DNA from: JBHELT01 sp046262935
Lineage (GTDB): Bacteria > Actinomycetota > CADDZG01 > JAHWKV01
DNA length: 26,525 nucleotides
Direction: 5' to 3'
NCBI GenBank assembly: GCA_046262935.1
Contig: JBHELT010000061.1
Span: 1-26,525, forward strand
Part shown: positions 15,547-24,731 of the stretch, piece by piece
Layout of the letters: each line of letters opens with the position of its first letter
Position numbering within the stretch: the stretch's first letter is position 1
The notes under the pieces: model-generated
Seen by the model: only the letters and a program-made list of their open reading frames with translations
Told to the model about the DNA's origin: nothing
The model's database searches: none
Position numbers and translations under genes: made by a program

Positions 15547-15553
15547 ACAATAG

Positions 15554-15627
<74 letters not shown>

Positions 15628-15650
15628 CTGCCCTCATGTTACTCGGATGA

Positions 15651-17009
15651 CTAACCTCGGCGCGAGGAAGCGTACCTTCTCTCCTTCTCGCGCCAAACCA
15701 GCCGGATAGGATTGCCCGTGAAGCCGAATGTCTCCCGCAACCGGCGCTCTATGTATCGCAGCCATGTGATGTTCGGTCCCCCACTCGCGAACATCACGAA
15801 TGTCGGAGGAGCCGTACTCGCCTGCGTAGCGTAGAGCACCCTCGAGTTTCGGCCGCTCGAGCGCGGTGCCGGTGCTCTTTGCTGGGCCTCTTGGATCACC
15901 TGGTTCAATCTCGAAGTCGGCACGCGCAGCGTTCTCGCCGCTAGGACCTCATCGAGTTGGCCGATGAGGCGCTTGATGCCCCGCTGGGTCCGAGCCGAGG
16001 TTCTCACCATCGGGGCGTAATCAACGAAGTGCAATCGATCGGCCATCGAACGCTCCGCTGTCTCGACAAGGTCTGGATCTTTGATCAGATCCCACTTGTT
16101 GAGGGCGACGATCGCCGCAACTCCTGCCTTTTCGACCTGTTTGGCTATCCGTTGATCCTGCGATGTCGCGCCCTCGGCCGCATCAACAACCAATACAGCA
16201 ACATCGGCCCTTTCGATGGCATCGCGGGTTCTACTTGCACTGTAGATCTCGACACCCTGGGTCTTGGCGCGACGGCGGATGCCAGCGGTATCGATGAATC
16301 TGAAGAACCTGCCGTCGAGTTCGACGATCGTGTCGATGGAGTCTCGCGTTGTGCCGGGTTCGTGATGAACGATCGCTCGTTCTTCTCCCACGATCTTGTT
16401 GAATATCGACGACTTTCCTACGTTCGGCCGGCCAACTAAAGCGATCGACGGGATGGGCACCTCTTCATCGTTGTCCAACGTTTCGGGCAGGGCATCTACG
16501 ATGCGATCCAACAGGTCCCCAGAGCCGCGGCCATGGATCGCGGAGACAACCATCGGCTCGCCTAGGCCAAGGCTCCACATCTCGGTGACATTTGCTTCAT
16601 CGCGTTCGCTGTCTACCTTGTTGGCCACCAAGATCAATGGCTTGTCGACGCGACGCAAACGATCGGCGAGGGCCACTTCATCGGAGGTGATCCCAACCTC
16701 CGCGTCGACGACGAACAACACCAGGTCACAATCATTCAAGGCTGCAACAGCCTTGGCCGCCACCTTGCCTGTGATGCCTTCGTCCGTGGTCCTCATGGCT
16801 GACTCCAAGAGGCCACCCGTGTCCGATACCGTGAAGGTCCGACCTCCCCAGGAAACCTCGGTATCAACGCGGTCGCGGGTCATACCCTCTACGGGCCCAA
16901 CGATCGAACCGCGCCGCGCTGCAAGGCGGTTAACCAAGGTTGACTTGCCTACATTCGGCCGCCCGATGATCGCAACCTTCGGGCGGGAGCCTGTTCTTGG
17001 TTCGGTCAC
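15651..17009 (-). CDS. der: Ribosome-assembly GTPase Der (EngA)
   Basis: Essential GTPase with two GTP-binding domains, needed for maturation of the 50S subunit. The first G domain has G1 GRPNVGKST (16-24), the switch motif DTGG and NKVD; the second repeats GRPNVGKSS (about 190-200), DTAGIRR and NKWD. The C-terminal KH-like domain ends with RAPAPRSSGRNSRVLYATQA and NPIRLVWREKERRYASSRRG, typical of the family. The length is 452. The GTG start overlaps the cmk stop (GTGA), so translation is coupled with cmk, an arrangement that is common in bacteria. Confidence 0.97.
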   Translation of the reverse strand: MTEPRTGSRPKVAIIGRPNVGKSTLVNRLAARRGSIVGPVEGMTRDRVDTEVSWGGRTFTVSDTGGLLESAMRTTDEGITGKVAAKAVAALNDCDLVLFVVDAEVGITSDEVALADRLRRVDKPLILVANKVDSERDEANVTEMWSLGLGEPMVVSAIHGRGSGDLLDRIVDALPETLDNDEEVPIPSIALVGRPNVGKSSIFNKIVGEERAIVHHEPGTTRDSIDTIVELDGRFFRFIDTAGIRRRAKTQGVEIYSASRTRDAIERADVAVLVVDAAEGATSQDQRIAKQVEKAGVAAIVALNKWDLIKDPDLVETAERSMADRLHFVDYAPMVRTSARTQRGIKRLIGQLDEVLAARTLRVPTSRLNQVIQEAQQRAPAPRSSGRNSRVLYATQASTAPPTFVMFASGGPNITWLRYIERRLRETFGFTGNPIRLVWREKERRYASSRRG

Positions 17010-17644
17010 GATCTCTCCTGTTCCTGCATAACGTTGCGCACGCTTTCGACGATCTTGGCAACCACTTCATCGATCGTCATCTGTGTCGTATCGATGACCG
17101 AAGCACCCTTCGCCACCAACAAAGGCGATGCAGCGCGCTCGGAATCTGTGAGGTCCCTTTCTTCGATCTTGCCTTTGTCGGTTCCGGTCCTTTGCGCTCT
17201 CTCATCGAGGGTAGCGGTCAAGAAGAACTTGAAAGGCGTTTGAGGGAAGACCACCGTTGCGATGTCTCGTCCTTCAACAACGCCGCCTAAGGCCCCTGCC
17301 CAATCTCTTTGGCGGCTCACCATCCAAAGCCTTACAGAGGCGTTGGTGGCGATCTTCGAAGCTCGTTCGCTCACGTCAGGCATGCGTATACGCAGCGAAA
17401 CGTCTTCGCCGTCGAGGATAACCTTTCCGCCCGCGTAGGTGATGTTCGTCGTCGCCAGGAGATCTTTGATCTGGACATCATCCGCCGGGGTGAGATCGTT
17501 TTGGATAGCCTTGAAAGCCAAAGCCCGGTACATCGCGCCAGTATCCAGATGCGGAATACCCAGAGCGACCGCTACTGCCCGCGCGACTGTTGATTTGCCG
17601 GCCCCCGCAGGCCCATCGATGGCGACTATCACCGGCGCTTTCAC
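17006..17644 (-). CDS. cmk: Cytidylate kinase
   Basis: Phosphorylates CMP and dCMP with ATP. The P-loop GPAGAGKST is at residues 11-19, followed by LDTGAMYRALA for CMP binding, GRDIATVVFP and a C-terminal TDSERAASPL region. The frame is open to 17752, but the extra 36 residues lie inside aroA and look non-coding. The GTG at 17644 overlaps the aroA stop as GTGA and gives the usual N-terminus (212 residues), so I place the start there. The 3' end overlaps der by 4 bases. The order aroA - cmk - der is widespread. Confidence 0.95.
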   Translation of the reverse strand: MKAPVIVAIDGPAGAGKSTVARAVAVALGIPHLDTGAMYRALAFKAIQNDLTPADDVQIKDLLATTNITYAGGKVILDGEDVSLRIRMPDVSERASKIATNASVRLWMVSRQRDWAGALGGVVEGRDIATVVFPQTPFKFFLTATLDERAQRTGTDKGKIEERDLTDSERAASPLLVAKGASVIDTTQMTIDEVVAKIVESVRNVMQEQERS

Positions 17645-18915
17645 TCGGCTACCTGGAACATCAGTTCCTCGAAGCCTGGGAACGAAACATCTGCAACTTC
17701 CCATCCATCGATCTCGATCGCATCTGTTGCCGCACAACTCGCGGTAGCACACGTAAGAGCTGTCCTATGGTCTCCGTGGGAATCAACTCGGCCCCCATGC
17801 AAACGTGTTGGTCCCTCGATACGCATGCCATCAGGAGTCTCCTCGATGTTCGCACCCAACCGTTTAAGGTTCTGCACCGTGGTGCGGATGCGATCGGACT
17901 CTTTGACCCTCAATTCATCCGCACCGGTTATGCAGGTAAGCCCTTGGGCGGACGTAGCCAAAAGAGCAAGCAATGGAACCTCATCGATGCAGGATGTGAC
18001 CATCGCGTGGTCTATGTCTATCCCCTGAAGATCTCGATAGGCGATCACCAGGTTTCCATTCGGTTCGTACCCTTCATCGCCCTTTTCGATCGTCACGTCG
18101 GCACCCATCAAAGCGATGACGTCGAGGAAACCGGTGCGCGAGGGATTCAGACCAACATCCTCGATTCGCAGCTTCGAACCTCGAGCAAGACAGGCGGCGG
18201 CGATCAAGTAGCTCGCCGAAGAGATGTCACCGGGGACCCTTAGATCGAAGGGTTCCAAGGTCGGATAACGCCCTTGTCCTTGCACCGAGATCTCACGGCC
18301 ATGCGATGCGACCTCGATCCCCAGCCAACGAAGAAGTCTTTCGGTGTGATCGCGGGTCGGCTGTTTTTCGATCACTTTTGTCGTGCCTTCCGCGGAAAGC
18401 CCGGCTAACAAGATGCAGCTCTTAACCTGAGCACTCGGAACAGCGGGTTCATGGACGATGCCTTTCAAGGGGGCCCCCGTGATAGCGATGGGAGCGAACC
18501 TTGCGTCGCGCATCTTCACGTTTGATCCCATCTCGATCAGTGGGAGTCCGATCCGATCCATGGGCCTTGCTGACAAAGAAGCGTCACCTTCGAGCACGAA
18601 CCGTCCCTTGGCTCCGGCAAGCATGCCCGCCAAAAGCCTCATCGTGGAACCGGAGTTCGCACAATCAACGTTCACTCCATCGGCAGGAAACCACCCTTTC
18701 GACTCGACGAAGTACGCGCCGTCTTGATGTTCTACCTTCGTTCCGAACGAATTCAATGCCTTGGCCGTTGAACGAACGTCGGCCCCTGGAGCCGCGTTTG
18801 CGATATGGCTTACTCCCTCGGCCATCGCAGCCAAGATCAACGCCCGGTGGCTGATCGATTTGTCTCCAGGCACGGTCGTGCGTCCAGCGATCCGTTCGAT
18901 CGGTTGAAATCTCAT
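17641..18915 (-). CDS. aroA: 3-phosphoshikimate 1-carboxyvinyltransferase (EPSP synthase)
   Basis: Sixth step of the shikimate pathway: joins PEP to shikimate-3-phosphate. The 424 residues are typical. The N-terminal substrate site reads PGDKSISHRALILAAMAEG (17-35). Other blocks are CANSGSTMRLLAGMLAG, EGDASLSARPMDRI, ADELRVKESDRI and SHGDHRTALTCA near the C-terminus. The signature ANSGSTMRL differs slightly from the common GNSGTTMRL. Both ends overlap neighbours by 4 bases (tyrA stop, cmk start), so it is translated within a tightly coupled run. Confidence 0.97.
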   Translation of the reverse strand: MRFQPIERIAGRTTVPGDKSISHRALILAAMAEGVSHIANAAPGADVRSTAKALNSFGTKVEHQDGAYFVESKGWFPADGVNVDCANSGSTMRLLAGMLAGAKGRFVLEGDASLSARPMDRIGLPLIEMGSNVKMRDARFAPIAITGAPLKGIVHEPAVPSAQVKSCILLAGLSAEGTTKVIEKQPTRDHTERLLRWLGIEVASHGREISVQGQGRYPTLEPFDLRVPGDISSASYLIAAACLARGSKLRIEDVGLNPSRTGFLDVIALMGADVTIEKGDEGYEPNGNLVIAYRDLQGIDIDHAMVTSCIDEVPLLALLATSAQGLTCITGADELRVKESDRIRTTVQNLKRLGANIEETPDGMRIEGPTRLHGGRVDSHGDHRTALTCATASCAATDAIEIDGWEVADVSFPGFEELMFQVAE

Positions 18916-20018
18916 TCGGGCTGATACCCCCGATCAACAAGCGTATGCGTAGCCGCGCGGGCATTGTCTTCACCCGCGACCCAGATCGAGATCGTCCCGC
19001 GCCCTCCTTCGGGAGAATGCGTGATGTTCAGGTCTTCTATGTTCACGCCAGCCTCTCCAAGCGATGTAGTGACTTCGGCCAGTGCGCCGGGTTTGTCGGG
19101 CACGGGGATCTTTATCTCGATCATCTCGTCAACATCGATCCCAGGTTTCGCTCCAAGAGCACGGCGTGCCAGGCGCGCTTCATCGAGCACCGTTCTAAGC
19201 TTGTCCCAATCGGCTTCCTCGACCAAACCTTTCAACTCATTAAGGCGCTCACCGAATCCCGAGATAGCAGTGGCCACAGCAAACTTGTTCTCTTTCAAGA
19301 TGTCGACCCACATCTCGGTTGGGCTGGCCGCGATCCTGGTCATGTCTTTGAATCCACCCCCCGCTATCAACGGCGTCCCACCACCCGATGCGAGGTCGCT
19401 AGCGAAGCCCATCAACGCGCTGGCCACCACCTGCGGAAGATGACTCGCCACCGCCATGGCTTCATCGTGTTTGCGTGGATCAAGAGCGAGCACCTGCACC
19501 CCAAGGCTCCCGAGCAGTCGGACCAAACGTCCGTAGGCAACTGCATCCGTAGCATCGGTAGGAGTCAAGATCCAATCGGCTCCGTCGAATAGGTCTTCGG
19601 AAGCCGCGTCGATCCCTTCGTGTTCGGAACCAGCGATCGGATGTCCCCCGATGAAGGCCACCTCAGAGCCACTTTCTGCTATGGCATCGATGATCGACGA
19701 CTTGGTGCTGCCCACGTCGGTGACGATGGCACCAGGGGGAACGTCGGATCGGATCTTGTGGAAGACCTCTGCGACCATGCTCGAAGGAACGGCGATCAGG
19801 ATGAGATCGGCATCGTGAACAGTAGAAGCAAGGTCCACGCCTGCACGATCTATCGCGCCCCTGGCAACGGCCTTCTCCAGCGACCTCCGGTCGATGTCGA
19901 AGCCAATAACCTCGATGGCCGGATCTGCCCTTTTGCAGGCCAGACCGAACGAGCCGCCCATCAATCCCGTGCCGATGACGCAGATTGTCGATGGACGCCA
20001 GACCTCGTTGTCAGGCAA
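18912..20018 (-). CDS. tyrA: Prephenate dehydrogenase with C-terminal ACT domain
   Basis: NAD(P)-dependent oxidation of prephenate to 4-hydroxyphenylpyruvate on the way to tyrosine. The Rossmann fingerprint VIGTGLMGGSFGLA starts at residue 14. The catalytic histidine region reads FIGGHPIAGSEHEGIDAA, and GGGFKDMTRIAASPTEMW follows. From about residue 298 an ACT domain (PVPDKPGALAEVTTSLGEAG) is fused, as expected for feedback control by an aromatic amino acid. The start is TTG at 20018, overlapping the aroF end by 8 bases; no better start exists before the nucleotide-binding motif. Confidence 0.95.
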   Translation of the reverse strand: MPDNEVWRPSTICVIGTGLMGGSFGLACKRADPAIEVIGFDIDRRSLEKAVARGAIDRAGVDLASTVHDADLILIAVPSSMVAEVFHKIRSDVPPGAIVTDVGSTKSSIIDAIAESGSEVAFIGGHPIAGSEHEGIDAASEDLFDGADWILTPTDATDAVAYGRLVRLLGSLGVQVLALDPRKHDEAMAVASHLPQVVASALMGFASDLASGGGTPLIAGGGFKDMTRIAASPTEMWVDILKENKFAVATAISGFGERLNELKGLVEEADWDKLRTVLDEARLARRALGAKPGIDVDEMIEIKIPVPDKPGALAEVTTSLGEAGVNIEDLNITHSPEGGRGTISIWVAGEDNARAATHTLVDRGYQPE

Positions 20019-21024
20019 GCCCTGATACCGCTTCGCGCACGGCTTTGATCTTGCTCATCAATGAGTCGAACTCTTCGAATGTGAGGGCTTGGGCGCCATC
20101 CGAAAGCGCCTCCGATGGATCGGGATGGATCTCGACCATCAAACCATCGGCTCCTGCGGCAACCGACGCTAACGACAATGGAAGGACAAGATCCGCTCTA
20201 CCGGCTGCATGACTTGGATCCACCACGATGGGCAGATGCGACGCTCGACGAAGAACCGCGATCGCAGCAACATCCAGGGTCGCCCTGGTACTGGGTTCGA
20301 AGGTCCTGATCCCGCGCTCACACAAGATGATGTTTTCGTTGCCGCCTTTGGCGATGTATTCAGCGCTCATAAGGAGCTCCTCGATCGTGTTCGAGAAACC
20401 CCGCTTTAAGAGCACAGGCTTGCGCTGAAGGCCGACCTCGCGAAGAAGCAAGAAGTTCTGCATGTTGCGGGCCCCGATCTGGATGCAATCGGCGACTTCG
20501 AGCACCCTCTCCAGATCTCGGATATCGAGCACCTCGGTCACCACCGGCAAGCCTGTTTGCCTTTTGCATTCGGCCAAGAGGTCAAGGCCCCCTTCTCCCA
20601 ATCCTTGGAAGACATATGGCGAGGTGCGCGGTTTGAACGCCCCGCCGCGAAGGATCTGGGCGCCAGATGCGGCAACGGCTTTCGCACTCGAGATCGCCTG
20701 TTCCTCGTTCTCCACAGAACAAGGACCAGCGATCATGGTTAGAGCATCCCGCCCAACCGTCGCATCGCCCACCTTCACACTGGTGCCCTCTGGATGAAAC
20801 TCTCTCGCGACGAACTTGTACGCCTTGCTGATGGAAACGGTCCGCTCCACCCCCGGCAAAGCGTCGAGCGGAATGTCCACAAGTCGTTCCCGGTCCCCCA
20901 ACGCGCCTATGATCGTTCGAAACTCACCAGTCGAAACATGTGCTTGCATCCCCGCTTGCTCGATGCGGTCGATCACATGCTGAACGTCCGATTCAGTAGC
21001 GTCTGATCGCATAACGACAAGCAT
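20011..21024 (-). CDS. aroF: 3-deoxy-7-phosphoheptulonate (DAHP) synthase, type I-beta with N-terminal ferredoxin-like domain
   Basis: First step of the aromatic pathway: PEP plus erythrose-4-phosphate to DAHP. The small N-terminal regulatory domain covers residues 1-70 (MLVVMRSDATESDVQHVIDR), followed by the barrel: MIAGPCSVENEEQAI (metal-binding Cys), RGGAFKPRTSPYVFQGLG, QIGARNMQNFLLL, VLLKRG, and the C-terminal VVDPSHAAGRADLV and MVEIHPDP metal ligands. The frame is open upstream to 21195, but the ATG at 21024 has AGGAAGG upstream and the standard N-terminus, giving 337 residues. The N-terminal domain in this class mediates feedback inhibition. It lies directly before tyrA. Confidence 0.96.
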   Translation of the reverse strand: MLVVMRSDATESDVQHVIDRIEQAGMQAHVSTGEFRTIIGALGDRERLVDIPLDALPGVERTVSISKAYKFVAREFHPEGTSVKVGDATVGRDALTMIAGPCSVENEEQAISSAKAVAASGAQILRGGAFKPRTSPYVFQGLGEGGLDLLAECKRQTGLPVVTEVLDIRDLERVLEVADCIQIGARNMQNFLLLREVGLQRKPVLLKRGFSNTIEELLMSAEYIAKGGNENIILCERGIRTFEPSTRATLDVAAIAVLRRASHLPIVVDPSHAAGRADLVLPLSLASVAAGADGLMVEIHPDPSEALSDGAQALTFEEFDSLMSKIKAVREAVSGLA

Positions 21025-21050
21025 GGGGGCCTTCCTGGTTCCTCGGGTCG

Positions 21051-21431
21051 CTACTCGGGCAAGTCGGTTCGCAGTTGGCGAGCGTCTTTCAAGTAGACGT
21101 GACGCAGAGAAGTGTAGTCGCGTGTTGTGTAGGCGTGAACCAGAACCCTGATGCAGCGCGGGATGGCTCCTGCGACGTCGATCTCCTGCGCACACAGCAA
21201 TGGGATGTCGGAGATCCCCATACCTCTGGCGGCGGCAGCCGGGAACTCTGACGTGATATCCGGCGTCGCAGTGAACACCAAGCTCACGAGGTCTTGTTTC
21301 ATGAGTCCGTTTCGCTCCATGACTTCGCGGAGCAACTCAGCCGTTGCCTTGACGACTTCGTCCTTCGTGTCCTCATCTAGAGTGACGGCGCCCCTTACGG
21401 CCCGCACCCTAGGTTCGCTGGTCGCGCTCAT
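21051..21431 (-). CDS. aroH: Chorismate mutase, AroH class
   Basis: Rearranges chorismate to prephenate, the substrate of TyrA two genes downstream. Protein of 126 residues of the trimeric AroH fold known from Bacillus subtilis, not the helical AroQ type. Active-site blocks are VRAVRGAVTLDEDTKDEVV near the N-terminus, SLVFTATPDITSEFPA, and LLCAQEIDVAGAIPRCIRVL, which holds the Cys, Glu and Arg of the active site. The start is ATG at 21431, 12 bases after the rluB stop. It is 26 bases from aroF. Confidence 0.95.
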   Translation of the reverse strand: MSATSEPRVRAVRGAVTLDEDTKDEVVKATAELLREVMERNGLMKQDLVSLVFTATPDITSEFPAAAARGMGISDIPLLCAQEIDVAGAIPRCIRVLVHAYTTRDYTSLRHVYLKDARQLRTDLPE

Positions 21432-21443
21432 CGACTCAGATTG

Positions 21444-22271
21444 TCATAGTCCGACAAGGTCGTACAGAAGGGCAACTTCCTTGGAGGTGAGTTTGCGGAA
21501 CGTCCCTGTGGCGAGCCTTCCTATCTTTAGTCCCGCGATCGCCGTCCGCGACAGGCGCGTGACCGGATGGCCAACAGCCTCCAACATCAACCTGACAACG
21601 TGTTTGCGTCCTTCGTGAACGGTTATCTCAACGACCGATCGAGCGCTCCGACCGCGCGTCGAACCCAGGATCTTTACATCGCGAGCAATCGCGGGTCTGC
21701 CGTTGTCGATCTTCACCCCGCTCTTCAAAGTCTTGGTGTCTTCATAGGTGACGGCGCCAGACACTTGTGCGATGTAGGTCTTGGGGACCTGAAAACTAGG
21801 GTGCGTCAGCCTGTGCGATAACTCACCATCGTTGGTCAAGAGCAAGAGTCCTTCGGTTGCGGCATCCAGTCGCCCAACCGGGAATACACGCCTGTCAGAG
21901 GCCACCAGGTCCAACACCGTTGGTCGGCCTTCGGGGTCGCGTGACGAAGTGATCACGCCTTCCGGTTTGTTGACCATGTAATAGACCTTCGAGTGGTCCG
22001 TCGGGACACGCGATCCATCGACCTCGAGACGGTCTTTCTCCGGTACGACGCGCTGTCCTAGTTCGGCGACCTTGCCGTTCACCATCACGCGTCCTTGCCT
22101 GATGAGATCCTCCGAGGCCCTGCGCGACGCGATGCCGGCCTCCGCCATCACCTTCTGGATGCGTTCGCCCTCCACCGATAAGCGATGTCCCCCAGCCGAA
22201 GGGCGTTCAGCACTAGCGGCAGGCCTAGAGGCTGCAAGGGGTCGGTTGGAGGGCGCGATCGAGCCTGGCAC
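21444..22271 (-). CDS. rluB: 23S rRNA pseudouridine synthase, RluB/RsuA family
   Basis: Isomerises a uridine in rRNA. An S4 RNA-binding domain (about 37-80; RIQKVMAEAGIASRRASEDL, QGRVMVNGKVAELG) is followed by the catalytic domain with the nucleophile Asp in FPVGRLDAATEGLLLLTNDG (D136) and the closing VHEGRKHVVRLMLEAVGHPV. The frame is open to 22448 but the extra part lies inside scpB; the GTG at 22271 has GAGGAAG about 9 bases upstream and sits just after the scpB stop, giving 275 residues. The first 35 residues are a basic, low-complexity tail common in this family. Target could be 23S (RluB) or a related site. Confidence 0.93.
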   Translation of the reverse strand: MPGSIAPSNRPLAASRPAASAERPSAGGHRLSVEGERIQKVMAEAGIASRRASEDLIRQGRVMVNGKVAELGQRVVPEKDRLEVDGSRVPTDHSKVYYMVNKPEGVITSSRDPEGRPTVLDLVASDRRVFPVGRLDAATEGLLLLTNDGELSHRLTHPSFQVPKTYIAQVSGAVTYEDTKTLKSGVKIDNGRPAIARDVKILGSTRGRSARSVVEITVHEGRKHVVRLMLEAVGHPVTRLSRTAIAGLKIGRLATGTFRKLTSKEVALLYDLVGL

Positions 22272-22290
22272 CGACGGATTCTTCCTCGCT

Positions 22291-22857
22291 TTAGATCCCA
22301 GGTCCGAGCCCCGACTCCATCCGCTCAACCTCTTGTGTATCAGGCATGAACTGCGGGAGAGATGGCAGGTCGGCGAGCGATGCCAGTCCCATGCGTTCCA
22401 AGAATGTGGTTGTGGTTCCGTACAAGATCGCTTGACCTGGCCCCTCATCGCGGCCGACCTCTTCGATCACCCCGCGCAGAAGAAGTGTACGAAGAACCCC
22501 TTCCGAGGACACACCACGTATCTCGGCGATCTGCCCACGCGACACCGGTTGCCGGTAAGCGATGATCGAAAGGGTTTCGAGAGCAGCTTGGCTCATCCGT
22601 GAACTGCGATTTTCGCTTATGAACCGTTCAAGGAAGCCAGCAGCATCCGGATGCGTGGTGAGACGCCAACCCCCCGCGATGTTCCTTAGAACGATGCCCC
22701 TTCGGTTCTTGTCGTAGTCGGCTCCAAGTTCGATCAACTCTGATTCGATATCGCTTGCGGGGACTTCCAACAGTACTGCGAGGTCGGCCGTGGCAACCGG
22801 TTCGTCGGCCACGAACAGCACAGCTTCGATTATCTGCTTCAAAGGTGAGTCATCCAT
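22291..22857 (-). CDS. scpB: Segregation and condensation protein B
   Basis: Winged-helix partner of ScpA in the SMC condensin complex that organises and segregates the chromosome. The 188 residues hold two winged-helix domains: SPLKQIIEAVLFVADEPVAT at the start, and ALETLSIIAYRQPVSRGQIA with EIRGVSSEGVLRTLLLRGVI and GRDEGPGQAILYGTTTTFLE in the second. Family motifs are complete. It begins 12 bases after scpA and is followed by rluB, the common order scpA - scpB - rluB. No smc gene is in the window. Confidence 0.96.
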   Translation of the reverse strand: MDDSPLKQIIEAVLFVADEPVATADLAVLLEVPASDIESELIELGADYDKNRRGIVLRNIAGGWRLTTHPDAAGFLERFISENRSSRMSQAALETLSIIAYRQPVSRGQIAEIRGVSSEGVLRTLLLRGVIEEVGRDEGPGQAILYGTTTTFLERMGLASLADLPSLPQFMPDTQEVERMESGLGPGI

Positions 22858-22869
22858 CCTTACGCTCCA

Positions 22870-23604
22870 TCATCTAAGCGGCTCTCGCCATCTGATAACG
22901 ATGTCTCCGAAGGGCATCGCTTGCTCCAGCTCAACGGATTGTCGTTTGAAAAGTTCAAGCAGGGCCAGGAAACGCACAACGACATCTATGCGTCCTTGTG
23001 ATTGCTGTTTCAGTTCGCTGAAAAGTGTCGTACCGCGGGCTTTGATCTCGGCGATGAGTAGGTCTACCATCTCGCCGACACTGACCCTGATAGGGGTCAC
23101 GTGTGACGTATCGATCGCCACGTCACTCTTAGGAGCGAACAGTCTCGCCGCCGCCCGCGCGAGTCGCTCGGGAGTTATCCCCTCGATGACATCCGGCGCT
23201 GAGGGGGCCAGTTCGGGGGGCAGGTCGGCGTCACGAGAGAAATATCCGACATTGGCGTCGAGCATCGAGGAGAAGACGACTGACGCCGACTTGAATGTCG
23301 AATACTCGATCAGTCGATGAAGCAGGTGATCACGCTCTTCTAGAAGCGCAGCCAGTTCGGGGTCGTCGATGACTCGCTTGGGGAGAAGCTTTATCGACTT
23401 CAGCTCGAGCAGCGTCGCGGCCAGCACCAGGAAACTGGAAGCGACTTCGAGTTCGATCTCGCCCATCTGTTTGACTGCTCGAAGGTATTCGTCCGTGATC
23501 GTCGATATCGATACGTCAGCGATATCAAGTCGCTCCTTGGAAACGAGCTGAAGCAGAAGGTCCAGGGGACCTTCAAAGACTTCGAGGCTAACGGAATAGG
23601 TCAT
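22870..23604 (-). CDS. scpA: Segregation and condensation protein A (kleisin)
   Basis: Kleisin subunit that bridges the SMC heads. The N-terminal block SLEVFEGPLDLLLQLVSKER and SFLVLAATLLELKSIKLLPK are hallmarks; the C-terminal winged helix is VVRFLALLELFKRQSVELEQ. The 244 residues are of normal length. The middle stretch (about 100-160) is variable, as usual. The ATG has GGAG about 10 bases upstream. It is 63 bases downstream of trpS. Confidence 0.96.
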   Translation of the reverse strand: MTYSVSLEVFEGPLDLLLQLVSKERLDIADVSISTITDEYLRAVKQMGEIELEVASSFLVLAATLLELKSIKLLPKRVIDDPELAALLEERDHLLHRLIEYSTFKSASVVFSSMLDANVGYFSRDADLPPELAPSAPDVIEGITPERLARAAARLFAPKSDVAIDTSHVTPIRVSVGEMVDLLIAEIKARGTTLFSELKQQSQGRIDVVVRFLALLELFKRQSVELEQAMPFGDIVIRWREPLR

Positions 23605-23667
23605 AAGCAGTGCGCTCCAGCATAGACATCGCGAACTGGCGCCCGGCGGATTTTTGGTTCCTAGCGC

Positions 23668-24672
23668 CTAGGACCCGCTGGACCTCAGCCCGACTTTTTC
23701 CCGCACCTGTTTGATCGTGCCTGTCGCTATCGCTCTTGCTCGCTCCGCTCCACGGTCGAGGATCTTGTCCAGTTGCGCCGGGTCGGAGGCGAGGTCCTCG
23801 TACTTGGCCCGAAAAGGGTCGAGGAACGCAACGATCGCCTCGGTTAAAGCTGATTTGAGGTCGGCGTACCCCTTCCCGCTGAAATCCTCAACTAGGGCCT
23901 CAACCGGTCTGCCCGTAACGGCCGAGAAGATGTCGAGCAGGTTCGATACCGCAGGCTTGTCCGCCCCGTAGGTTACTTCCCGCCCAGAGTCGGTGACAGC
24001 CCTTGCCACCTTGGCTTTCACCGCGTCGGGAGTGTCGTTCATCCAGATCAAGCTGTTAGGGCGCTCGACGTGAGCGCTTTTGTCCATCTTGCGTGAAGGG
24101 TCATCGAGCGAACGGATCCTCGCGCCATGCTGCGAGATCAGGGCCTGCGGGATCGGGAAGGTGTCACCCAGCTGCTTGTTGAAACGTTCGGCCAGATCGC
24201 GCATCAGTTCCAGGTGTTGCTTTTGGTCGTCCCCGATGGGGACCAGATCGGCCTTGTAGGCAAGCACGTCCGCGGCCATCAGCACCGGATAGATCAACAA
24301 TCCCGCGCCGACACCGGACTGGTCTTGGTTTCGACCTTTGTCCTTGAACTGGGTCATGCGGCTCAGTTCGCCCATGCGCGAAACGCATGTGAGGATCCAA
24401 GCCAGCTCCGTATGCTCCGGAACATCGGATTGGGCGAACAGGATCGTCCGCTCCGGGTCGAGCCCATAGGCGATCAGCGACGCTGCCAGCTGCCTCGTCC
24501 TGCGAGCCAAAGAATCCGGCTCCCAGCCAACGGTCATGGTGTGCAGATCGACGATGCAGATAAGGCTCTCGTATGAATCCTGCAGGCGGACCCAATGTTG
24601 GAACGCGCCGATGTAATTGCCGAGATGAGGCACTTCGGAAGTCGGTTGTACGCCTGAAAAGACCCTTGGCAT
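23668..24672 (-). CDS. trpS: Tryptophan--tRNA ligase
   Basis: Class I aminoacyl-tRNA synthetase that charges tRNA-Trp. The HIGH-type motif is PHLGNYIGA (15-23), and the KMSKS loop reads KMDKS at residues 195-199. Other family blocks are FSGVQPTSEVPH, QSDVPEHTELAWIL and PIGDDQKQHLELMRDLAERF. The length of 334 is normal. It starts at ATG 24672, 59 bases from the divergent M50 gene. It leads the long minus-strand run that contains the scp and aro genes. Confidence 0.97.
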   Translation of the reverse strand: MPRVFSGVQPTSEVPHLGNYIGAFQHWVRLQDSYESLICIVDLHTMTVGWEPDSLARRTRQLAASLIAYGLDPERTILFAQSDVPEHTELAWILTCVSRMGELSRMTQFKDKGRNQDQSGVGAGLLIYPVLMAADVLAYKADLVPIGDDQKQHLELMRDLAERFNKQLGDTFPIPQALISQHGARIRSLDDPSRKMDKSAHVERPNSLIWMNDTPDAVKAKVARAVTDSGREVTYGADKPAVSNLLDIFSAVTGRPVEALVEDFSGKGYADLKSALTEAIVAFLDPFRAKYEDLASDPAQLDKILDRGAERARAIATGTIKQVREKVGLRSSGS

Positions 24673-24731
24673 GCGTAGATTCTTCCAGAAACGGCTCGCT
24701 AACGACGCTTTGCCCGTATCCTCGAAGACTG

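Noticed and set aside
17645..17752. Longer cmk start at 17752
   Set aside because: The added 36 residues are antisense-free but lie within aroA, are Cys/Arg-rich and unlike Cmk; the GTG at 17644 overlaps the aroA stop and gives the standard N-terminus.
24573..24731. Longer start of the M50 protease at 24573
   Set aside because: The extension lies antisense over the trpS start and has no similarity to membrane protease N-termini.
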